Source: Myxococcales bacterium (GTDB lineage Bacteria > Myxococcota_A > Polyangia > Haliangiales > Haliangiaceae). From it: a DNA stretch of 64,000 nucleotides. This document shows, piece after piece, positions 57,870-64,000 of the stretch (positions are counted from its first letter, which is position 1; every line of letters begins with the position of its first letter). The translations under genes and the position numbers were made by a program. The stretch is taken from assembly GCA_947483555.1 (NCBI GenBank), contig CANKMW010000001.1:1-64000 (forward strand), in the 5' to 3' direction. The notes below the pieces were generated by a model. That model was given only the letters and a program-made list of their open reading frames with translations, ran no database searches and was not told the origin of the DNA.

Positions 57870-59795
57870 TCAGCAGTCGTCCGCGATCTCGAGCGCCAGC
57901 TCGCCCACCGTCACCAGCCAGTGCCGGGCGCCGCCCACGTGGCCGTAGTGGAGGTCGGTCAACGCCGGCGACGGCGAGCCGGCCCCGCGCGCGCGCATCA
58001 GGACCTGGGCGATCGAGCACCGGGGTGGCCCGACCAGCGCGAGGTCACAGCGATCGTCGTAGACCTGGTAGGCGACGATGTGGGTCGGCTCGACCGAGAC
58101 GTAGATGATGCACGGCCGCTCGCTCCCCGCCGGCAGGCCCGCGAAGCTCGACAGCGCGCGCGAGCGAAACCGGTAGTGGACATCGGCGCGGCGCGCGGTG
58201 AGATCGCTGCGCCCGTCATCCGGCACCCTGGAGGTCATGAACGCGGACAGCGTCGCGTCGCTCGCCAGTCGGCGCGCGATCGAGGTGGCAGTCGGGAGGT
58301 ACGCCGAGGCGTCGAACTCCGTCGGACTCGCCGGGGCCGCCAGCTCGAGCGGGTTGGCCGCGGTGTGGAGGCCGGCGGCCTGGCCTGCTCCTCGGACCCC
58401 GCGGCCGATGCCAACGCCGACGCCGACCGCCACGTCGGCCTGCGCCCCGCCATCGGCCGCGGCCGCGTCGGTCGCGACGGTTCCGGCATCGCGCACCGCG
58501 GGCGCCCGGCGGGCGACGACCGCGGCGGTGCCGCCACCAGCGTCGGCACCGGTCGCATCCACCCGCATCGCCAGGTCCGCCGCCGGAGCATCGGTGGCGC
58601 CGGCGTCGATGACCGCCGCGACCGGCGCCGCCGAGCCGCTCGCTGCGATCGCGCCGGTCGCAGGGCTCGTCGGCCGGTCCGGACCGCCGCGCGTGGTGGC
58701 GACGTAGGCGAGCGCCGCCGCCGCCGCCGCCGCCGCCGCACCGGCGAGCAACGCCGCGCGACGGCGGGTCCGGGGCCGCTGCGCCAGGCGCGCCGCCGGG
58801 CGCTCGGCGCGCGTCGAGCGGTCGCTGGCGTCCGACGTCAGGGTGGGCGGCGGGGCCGCCAGCGGCCGGGTCGCGGTGAAGCCGCGCCCACGATCGTCCG
58901 CCGGCGGTGGCTCGTCACGCTCGACCAGCGCGGCGACGTCGACCGGCTGGAACGCCGACGCCGGCAGCCCGATCACCGCGGCCCGCAGCGCCGCCGCCAT
59001 CTCGCTCGCCGACGCGAAGCGCCGCTCGGGATCCTTGGCGAGCGCCCGTTCGATCACGTCGTCGACCGCGGCCGGAACCTCGGCGCGTCGCGTGCTGGCG
59101 CGCGGTGCGGCGACCTCGACCTGCATCTGCATCACCTCGTACGCCGACGGCGCGTCGAACGGCAGCCGCCCGGTCAGCGCTTCGTACAGCACCACCCCGG
59201 CGGCGTAGATATCAGTGCGCGCGTCGGTGGCGCGGCCGCGCACCTGCTCGGGGGCCATGTACGCAGGCGTCCCCAGCACCTGACCCGAGACCGTCTGGCC
59301 GCCGACCCCGACCAGCTTCGCGATGCCGAAGTCGAGGACCTTGGCATGCCCGGTCCGCGTGACCACGATGTTGTCGGGCTTGAGGTCACGGTGCACGATG
59401 CCGTGGTCGTGGGCGGCGGCGATCCCGGCCAGGACTTCGTCGAGCAGCTCGGCCACCCAGCCGATCGGCAGCGGCGCCTGGCGGATCAAGGCCGCGAGTG
59501 AGGCGCCGGCGACGTACTCCATGACGATGTACGGCCGGCCGTCGGGCAGATGCGCCAGGTCGAGCACGTCGACGATGTGATCGTGGTCGACCTGGTTGGC
59601 GGCGCGCGCCTCCGCGAAGAAGCGCTCGACGAGGTCGGGATCGTCGGCGGCCCGCGGCGTGAGGACCTTGATCGCGACCCGCGCGCCGATGTCGGGTTGC
59701 ACCGCCAGGTACACGCGCCCCATGCCACCGGCACCGAGCAGACGCGTGATGCGGTAGCGGCCCAGCTCGCTACCGAGGAGCGGATCGGTCGCCAT
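57870..59795 (-). CDS. Membrane Ser/Thr protein kinase
   Basis: 641 residues. Kinase domain: LLGAGGMGRVYLA (19-31), Lys43 in VAIKVL, HRDLKPDN (135-142), DFG 155-157, MAPEQ. One membrane helix with a poly-Ala run lies at about 347-367, encoded by a GCC triplet tract near 58714-58739. The periplasmic part of about 270 residues is Ala/Asp-rich, then a folded domain of about 130 residues (ASPTEFDASAYLPTATSIAR, RPCIIYVSVEPTHIVAYQVY) with Cys residues. The cytoplasmic kinase probably phosphorylates a partner read by the FHA activator encoded 31 bp downstream. A TACCGT box lies 8 nt before the ATG. Confidence 0.92.
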   Translation of the reverse strand: MATDPLLGSELGRYRITRLLGAGGMGRVYLAVQPDIGARVAIKVLTPRAADDPDLVERFFAEARAANQVDHDHIVDVLDLAHLPDGRPYIVMEYVAGASLAALIRQAPLPIGWVAELLDEVLAGIAAAHDHGIVHRDLKPDNIVVTRTGHAKVLDFGIAKLVGVGGQTVSGQVLGTPAYMAPEQVRGRATDARTDIYAAGVVLYEALTGRLPFDAPSAYEVMQMQVEVAAPRASTRRAEVPAAVDDVIERALAKDPERRFASASEMAAALRAAVIGLPASAFQPVDVAALVERDEPPPADDRGRGFTATRPLAAPPPTLTSDASDRSTRAERPAARLAQRPRTRRRAALLAGAAAAAAAAALAYVATTRGGPDRPTSPATGAIAASGSAAPVAAVIDAGATDAPAADLAMRVDATGADAGGGTAAVVARRAPAVRDAGTVATDAAAADGGAQADVAVGVGVGIGRGVRGAGQAAGLHTAANPLELAAPASPTEFDASAYLPTATSIARRLASDATLSAFMTSRVPDDGRSDLTARRADVHYRFRSRALSSFAGLPAGSERPCIIYVSVEPTHIVAYQVYDDRCDLALVGPPRCSIAQVLMRARGAGSPSPALTDLHYGHVGGARHWLVTVGELALEIADDC

Positions 59796-59803
59796 CCGAC
59801 ATC

Positions 59804-59809
59804 ACGGTA
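59804..59809 (-). promoter_or_regulatory. -10 box TACCGT, leaderless start of the kinase
   Basis: On the minus strand TACCGT ends 8 nt before the ATG at 59795. Confidence 0.45.
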
Positions 59810-59859
59810 GCACGCCGACCGCGGACAGTCGGACGACGCCGGTTCCGCCGCCGCCGAGG

Positions 59860-59914
59860 CAGGTTGCCCGACACGCAACCGCACCGGCTCAGCAGGTTGC
59901 CTGACCGGCAACCG
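59860..59914 (+). promoter_or_regulatory. Two inverted repeats (upstream activator sites) before the Gly-rich lipoprotein gene
   Basis: GGTTGCCCGACACGCAACC (59862-59880) and GGTTGCCTGACCGGCAACC (59895-59913), starting 33 bp apart (three helical turns). With their flanking bases the two units match at 19 of 22. The second matches the proximal site of the DUF4157 gene at 17 of 19 positions. Confidence 0.65.
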
Positions 59915-59951
59915 CGAGCGACTGGGCGCCGGGATCCTGCTGCGTTCCGCA

Positions 59952-59971
59952 CGGTCCGGATCGTGCAATCA
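59952..59971 (+). promoter_or_regulatory. Sigma-54-like promoter of the Gly-rich lipoprotein gene
   Basis: CGGTCCG, 4 nt, then GTGCAATCA, starting 57 bp after the start of the second inverted repeat. Same spacing and 16/20 identity as the element before the DUF4157 gene. Predicted transcript start near 59978. Confidence 0.55.
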
Positions 59972-60066
59972 CGGCGGTCGTGATCGATCACCAGCACGGG
60001 CCACTTCATCGCCAGCCGAAGCGGCCGACTTCCCAACCACGTAGACAACATTCCAGCGGAGGCAGC

Positions 60067-61320
60067 ATGCGACCCTTGCTCCTGTGCCTGATCGCGGCCG
60101 GCGCCGGCTGCGGCATGAAGTTCACCGTCAAGACCGAGCCGCGGCAGGCCGTCGACTGCGGCGGCTACCTCCCGAAACCCAAGCAGCAGTGTCTCGCGTA
60201 TGTCGCCGCGGTCGCCGCCTTCGACCGCGCTGAACTGGACGAGGCGCGCGGCCACCTCAACCGGTCCGAGCTGAACCAGACCGAGTTCGGCCTCGCGTTG
60301 GCCGGCCGGATCGACGCCGCCTTCGCCCAGGCCCGCGAGCCAGACGCGATCGTCGCCGCCGACGTGACCGCCATCGAGGTCAGCGCCGCCGCCGACGCGG
60401 TGTGCCCGGGCAAACCGGTCGACCTGCGCGTCGCGGTCAAGCTTCGCGACGGTACCCGCAAGACCACGTGGACCGATCCGGACCACAAGCAGGGCTTCAT
60501 CGACCCGTCGCTGTTCGTGTTCGACAGCGCCGCCGGCGAGGTGGCGAGCACGCGCTTCACCGCCGGTCGCGACGTGCGTCGCTCGATCGACGGGTTCACG
60601 ATCCGGGTCGGGCTCAAGGAGCGTCCGGAGGTCGCGGCCACCGCCGTGATCGCGGCCAGCTACGAGTGCATGAAGGGGCTCTACGTCGATGGTGCAGGCG
60701 GAGCGTGGGGCGTGGCCGGCGACGGCGGCGTCAATCCCGGCGTGTCTGAGCACTACGTCGGTACCGGCGGCCGCGGTGGTGACGGCGGTGACGGCGGCGA
60801 CGGCGGCGATGGACTGGACGTCGTGATGGACGCCGGGGTCGTCCGCAACGCGAACGGGACCGAGCTGCTCGTCATCAAGGCGGTGGCCAGCGCCGGAACG
60901 TTCTGGTTCGCGGCGCCGTGGGATCCGTCGCGCCAGGTCGAGGTCAGCGCCGACGGCGGCGCGGCGGGGGGCGGGGGCGACGCCGGCATGGGCGGCAGCG
61001 GCGGCTCGAGTGGCGGCGACGGCGGGGTCGGCGGCCGCGGCGGCCGCGGTGGTCGCGGTGGCCAGGGCGGGACGCTCGAGGTCCGCTACGACGCGCGGCA
61101 CAAGGAGCTGGCGCGGGTGCTGATTCCAACCACGAGGGGCGGGGCCGGCGGCGCCGGCGGGCGTGGCGGATCGCCCGGGTTCAGCGGCAACCCTGGCCGC
61201 GGCGGAGAGCCCGGCCTCGATGGCGTCGCTGGCGCGCCAGGTCCGGGCGGCAAGAAGCCCATCGTCCGAGCGGTAGCGGCGAGCGAGCTCTTTGTCGGCG
61301 ACGGCCTCGGGCTGCGATAG
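60067..61320 (+). CDS. Lipoprotein with collagen-like/Gly-rich repeats
   Basis: 417 residues. Short lipoprotein signal (RPLLLCLIAAGAGC, Cys15). Residues 30-210 form a globular part with Cys pairs (VDCGGYLPKPKQQC; VCPGKPVDLRVAVKLRDG as a beta-sandwich). The C-terminal 200 residues hold three Gly-rich tracts (GGRGGDGGDGGDGGDG; GGSGGSSGGDGGVGGRGG; GSPGFSGNPGRGGEPG) separated by strand segments. Such tracts form polyglycine-II-like or collagen-like bundles. GGAGG lies 5 nt before the ATG. The upstream inverted repeats and sigma-54-like promoter link it to the DUF4157 gene as part of one regulon. It may be a surface or sheath component. Confidence 0.75.
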   Translation: MRPLLLCLIAAGAGCGMKFTVKTEPRQAVDCGGYLPKPKQQCLAYVAAVAAFDRAELDEARGHLNRSELNQTEFGLALAGRIDAAFAQAREPDAIVAADVTAIEVSAAADAVCPGKPVDLRVAVKLRDGTRKTTWTDPDHKQGFIDPSLFVFDSAAGEVASTRFTAGRDVRRSIDGFTIRVGLKERPEVAATAVIAASYECMKGLYVDGAGGAWGVAGDGGVNPGVSEHYVGTGGRGGDGGDGGDGGDGLDVVMDAGVVRNANGTELLVIKAVASAGTFWFAAPWDPSRQVEVSADGGAAGGGGDAGMGGSGGSSGGDGGVGGRGGRGGRGGQGGTLEVRYDARHKELARVLIPTTRGGAGGAGGRGGSPGFSGNPGRGGEPGLDGVAGAPGPGGKKPIVRAVAASELFVGDGLGLR

Positions 61321-61352
61321 CCCGCCTCAGGGACGGCCGGCAATCGCCGCGA

Positions 61353-62921
61353 TCAGCGCCCGAGGCGGTCCTCGCTGAGCTCGTGCAGGTACACCTCGAG
61401 GTTGGTGTACCCGGCGACGCCGAGCCGGCCTTCCGACAGCGTCACCGCGTTGCGGTCTGACGGATCGTCAGGATCGAGCGCCGCCGCGCGCTCCCAGGCG
61501 TCCGCCATGCCGTCGCGATCGGTATCGAGCGGGATCGGTGGCGGGGATGACGCGTCGAACGGGAGCCGGAGCGTGTCGCCGGCCGGGTTGACGCTCGCGC
61601 TGGCGGCGACGAAGCGGCGCGCCGCGACGTCGCCGGTGAGCCGGAGGTCCATCGGATCACGCGGGAACGCGCCGACCTCGCGGGCGAGCAGATCGAGGAG
61701 CGCATCGCCGCTGGCGCGGTACGTGATCGGGGCGAAGTCGTGGCGAACGTCGCGAGCCTGCACCGGTCGGGCGCCATCGGGATACGGAAGACCGCCGCTG
61801 CCGGCCGCTTCGCACAGATCGTTGGCGTTGTAGATCAGCTCGTAGTCGGTCCGATCCGGCAGCCGGTTGTGCCGGTTGTCGGCCATGAAGACGGATGATG
61901 CGGTCGTGAACGACGGTCGCGACGGATCGGGGCCGAGCTCGATCGCCAGCAGGCCGTAACACTGCGCCATCGATGGATCCTGGGCCGTGTAGTTGCCGAC
62001 CAGGTTGAGCCGGTAGTGCAGCGCGGCATCGGTCTGCGGGTTGGCCGACGCCAGGTAGATCGGGCGTTCGACGTCCCAGTACACGTTGCTGGCCAGCTCG
62101 AGGTCCATGACGCCGGGGTCGGCGACGTTCTCGCGCGACAGCTCGGGCAGGCGGCCGATGATCCGGTTCCACATGTTGTGGTGGATCGAGAGCCGGGTCA
62201 GCGGTGCACCGCGGGCGGGGTCGGAGTAGTTGATCAGCATGCCGCCGAACTCGGCGTGACCGCCGAGGGTCTCGGCCATCATCGTGTACTGCACGGTCAG
62301 GTCGCGGGTGAACGAGACCTGCATGGCCTCGTCGGCGGCGTTGCCGATCGAGAGGTGGTCGAGGATGCCGTTGGCGGCGTGGTGCAGGCGCACCCCATCC
62401 CCACCGCCGTCGGCCGAGTCGAAGTTGCCGGGGCGGACGCGGAGGTGGCGGACGACGAAGTCCTCGGGTGCGGTGGCCGGCAACGGACAGTCGGGTGCCG
62501 ATGGCGCCTCGCACACCACGTCGCCCTGGATCAGGAGCCCGCGCACCGTGACGCCGCCCGGCGAGGTCTGGCCCGCGATCGTGACGTCGCCACGGGTCAG
62601 GATCGGCACGCCGTCGATCACGCCGCTGACGTCGAACACGATCGTGCGCGGACCGGAGGCGTCCAGCGCCGCCTGCAGGGACCCGGCACCGACCGCCGCC
62701 AGCGTGGTCACGTGAATGACGGCGCCGCCGCGCCCACCGTCGGCGCCGGCTCCGAAGCCCTCGGCGCCGGGAAAGGTGGCCAGGGTCCAGGTCGGCGGTG
62801 GCGGTGGCGGTGGTTGCGTGGGTGCATCGGTGCCGCCACCACCAGGGCTGCCGCCACAGCCGGCGATGGCGATCAACGACCAGATCCAGGAACGGCGCAC
62901 GAGCCAGCGAGGGTCAGGCAT
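61353..62921 (-). CDS. Pectate-lyase-like right-handed beta-helix lipoprotein
   Basis: 522 residues. Lipoprotein-type signal (WIWSLIAIAGC), then Gly and Pro-rich linkers. FPGAEGFGAGADGGRGGAVIHVTTLAAVGAGSLQAAL is the typical start of polysaccharide lyase family 1-like proteins; GPRTIVFDVSGVID, VTIAGQTSPGGVTVRGLLIQ, DHLSIGNAADEAMQVS and NVYWDVERPIYLAS continue the helix. A DTDRDGMADAWE thrombospondin-type calcium repeat is near the C-terminus. AAGGAG lies 9 nt before the chosen ATG, which excludes the longer frame to 62954. Pectin or a similar glycan may be the substrate, but catalytic residues cannot be confirmed here. Confidence 0.85.
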   Translation of the reverse strand: MPDPRWLVRRSWIWSLIAIAGCGGSPGGGGTDAPTQPPPPPPPTWTLATFPGAEGFGAGADGGRGGAVIHVTTLAAVGAGSLQAALDASGPRTIVFDVSGVIDGVPILTRGDVTIAGQTSPGGVTVRGLLIQGDVVCEAPSAPDCPLPATAPEDFVVRHLRVRPGNFDSADGGGDGVRLHHAANGILDHLSIGNAADEAMQVSFTRDLTVQYTMMAETLGGHAEFGGMLINYSDPARGAPLTRLSIHHNMWNRIIGRLPELSRENVADPGVMDLELASNVYWDVERPIYLASANPQTDAALHYRLNLVGNYTAQDPSMAQCYGLLAIELGPDPSRPSFTTASSVFMADNRHNRLPDRTDYELIYNANDLCEAAGSGGLPYPDGARPVQARDVRHDFAPITYRASGDALLDLLAREVGAFPRDPMDLRLTGDVAARRFVAASASVNPAGDTLRLPFDASSPPPIPLDTDRDGMADAWERAAALDPDDPSDRNAVTLSEGRLGVAGYTNLEVYLHELSEDRLGR

Positions 62922-62950
62922 CGGGTCTTTCTCCTTGTCTCGGGCGCCGG

Positions 62951-63949
62951 TCACTTCCAGAACAGACCGTTGGAGTGCTGCACGAGGTCGTTGTACGCCC
63001 GCAGCAGGTGCTGGGGTGAGCCCTCGACCTGGTACCCGAACGGTCCCGCGAATCGCTCCTCGTCGGCCTTGGTGTACGCCACCTTGTCGCGCACGCGGCG
63101 CAGGCGCTCCTTCCCGGCCTTGCTGAGATCGGCGAGATCGCTGGTCACCACGCTGTACGCTGCGACGCGCTCGAACTGCTCGGGCCGCTTCGTGGCCAGG
63201 TCGGAGAGCTCCTGGACCGCGGCCAGGAACGGATCGAGCCTGGCCTGCAGGACGTCGACCGACGGTGACTGCTCCAGCCCCGCGCCCAGGAGCGCCTTCG
63301 CGAGCTGCATGGCGTTGGCGTGCAGGAACGCGAGGTCACGGCCATGCTCCTTCTCCATGCGGGCGAGCTGTTGCTGCTTGAGATCGTCATCGATCTTCTC
63401 GACCTCGCGTTGCAACGCCGCGCCCGTCGCAGCGACCTCCGCGAAGCCTGCGACCAGCGGGCCATGCAGCGACTTGCCGCGGGCGAACTGGTCGTCCTTG
63501 TAGTCTTTCTGATCGTAGTACGCGTGGGTCTGGTTGACGATCGGCTCGAGCCTGGTCACGGCCGTGCTCAGCGCCTGGGCCGCCCGGTCGAGGTCCGGAA
63601 GGCTTGGAGCCATCGCGGCCGCCGCCGCGGTCGCTGCTGCGCATTTTTGCGCCGCGTCCAGCCGGTACAGCTGGATGTGCGTCTCCGTCCCGGTCGGCCC
63701 GACGTCGGGATCGGCGAGCCAGTGGAGGTAGTAGTCGCGACTCTTCATGGCCGGCAGATAGGCATCGTTGATGCAGCCGATATAGCCGTCGAGCTTGTCG
63801 GCTAGCCGGTCCTCCGCCGGGTCGCTGGCTCCTTCGCCGGCCGACGTCGCGGGTTTGCTGCAACCCGAGCACAGCGCGACCGCGACCGCGACGACGGTTG
63901 CAGGCGCCAGCGCGGAACGCCTGGGGATCTTGAACTCTGCAGACTCCAT
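62951..63949 (-). CDS. DUF3829 (YiiG-like) lipoprotein
   Basis: 332 residues. Lipoprotein signal (APATVVAVAVALCSGC). The remainder is helical: LADKLDGYIGCINDAYLPAM, ETHIQLYRLDAAQKCAAATA, LEPIVNQTHAYYDQKDYKDD and FARGKSLHGPLVAGFAEVAA match the DUF3829 family, whose function is unknown. The frame is open to 63988 at the window edge; I use the ATG at 63949, which places the signal peptide correctly. The lyase gene starts 29 bp downstream, so the two are probably one operon. Confidence 0.8.
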   Translation of the reverse strand: MESAEFKIPRRSALAPATVVAVAVALCSGCSKPATSAGEGASDPAEDRLADKLDGYIGCINDAYLPAMKSRDYYLHWLADPDVGPTGTETHIQLYRLDAAQKCAAATAAAAAMAPSLPDLDRAAQALSTAVTRLEPIVNQTHAYYDQKDYKDDQFARGKSLHGPLVAGFAEVAATGAALQREVEKIDDDLKQQQLARMEKEHGRDLAFLHANAMQLAKALLGAGLEQSPSVDVLQARLDPFLAAVQELSDLATKRPEQFERVAAYSVVTSDLADLSKAGKERLRRVRDKVAYTKADEERFAGPFGYQVEGSPQHLLRAYNDLVQHSNGLFWK

Positions 63950-64000
63950 GGTCCGGGAACGAACGCCGGTCCGCATCTTCCCGACCAATCAGCGCCTGGG

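Noticed and set aside
58714..58739. GCC triplet run in the kinase gene as a phase-variation switch
   Set aside because: Triplet units keep the frame and the run encodes Ala in a membrane helix, so length change would not switch the gene off.
59860..59914. Two 22-bp repeats with a short spacer looking like a minimal CRISPR array
   Set aside because: Only two units, each an inverted repeat with 11 bp between them, no cas genes, and a matching pair with the same spacing occurs upstream of another promoter. Operators explain this better.

Overview
The window is a very GC-rich bacterial chromosome segment with gene content typical of Myxococcota (formerly Deltaproteobacteria), most like the Haliangium/Kofleriaceae side of the phylum. 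The basis is Ser/Thr protein kinases with transmembrane and TPR tails, an FHA-type sigma-54 activator, paired DUF1552 and DUF1592/DUF1588 secreted proteins, many Asp/Gly-rich lipoproteins and MopE-like metal-binding repeats. This is inference from gene content; no rRNA, tRNA or marker phylogeny is available here.

Layout. 1-616: the end of one gene and a fragment of an outer-membrane-type protein, separated by a REP-like palindrome. 652-12353: a barrel protein, a leftward operon rpoH-like sigma factor > rsmI > M16 peptidase, a rightward S41 processing protease, a small secreted protein and a kinase-TPR protein. 12443-21566: two divergent envelope operons of polytopic glycosyltransferase-like proteins, one with a YkgJ-type cysteine-cluster protein and one with a membrane sulfatase-like protein. 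21573-23012: gene debris. 23013-28272: a molybdopterin oxidoreductase with a divergent AraC regulator, a zinc-protease-like lipoprotein and a CotH protein. 28500-33700: a His/Gly/Tyr-rich secreted protein, an NTPase, an NtrC-type regulator, metal-flavoured lipoproteins and at least two broken genes. 33700-37247: a DUF1592-family cytochrome-like protein with a Tat-exported DUF1552 partner. 37390-41290: an ECF sigma factor operon. 41315-46011: more membrane glycosyltransferases and a VapBC-type toxin-antitoxin pair.

46133-54325 is a compact operon: PspA, a membrane-anchored substrate-binding protein fused to an OmpA domain, an ABC permease and ATPase, a coiled-coil membrane protein, an AAA+ ATPase and two small partners. 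It looks like an envelope-stress or envelope-maintenance machine, and I know of no name for this combination. It is driven by a clear sigma-70-type promoter at 46056-46084.

54353-61320 is the second region of note: a kinase, an FHA-sigma-54 activator, a DUF4157/HET-C-like protein (the first part is typical of proteins linked to extracellular contractile injection systems) and a Gly-rich lipoprotein. The last two genes have matching upstream architecture. Each has two inverted repeats 33 bp apart, with the proximal one starting exactly 57 bp before a 20-bp element that is 16/20 identical between the two and fits the -24/-12 geometry of sigma-54 promoters. I read this as a phospho-signalling regulon.

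Across the window at least 14 start codons have a TANNNT box 6-9 nt upstream and usually no ribosome-binding site. Leaderless transcripts therefore appear common, and I used this to choose several starts.
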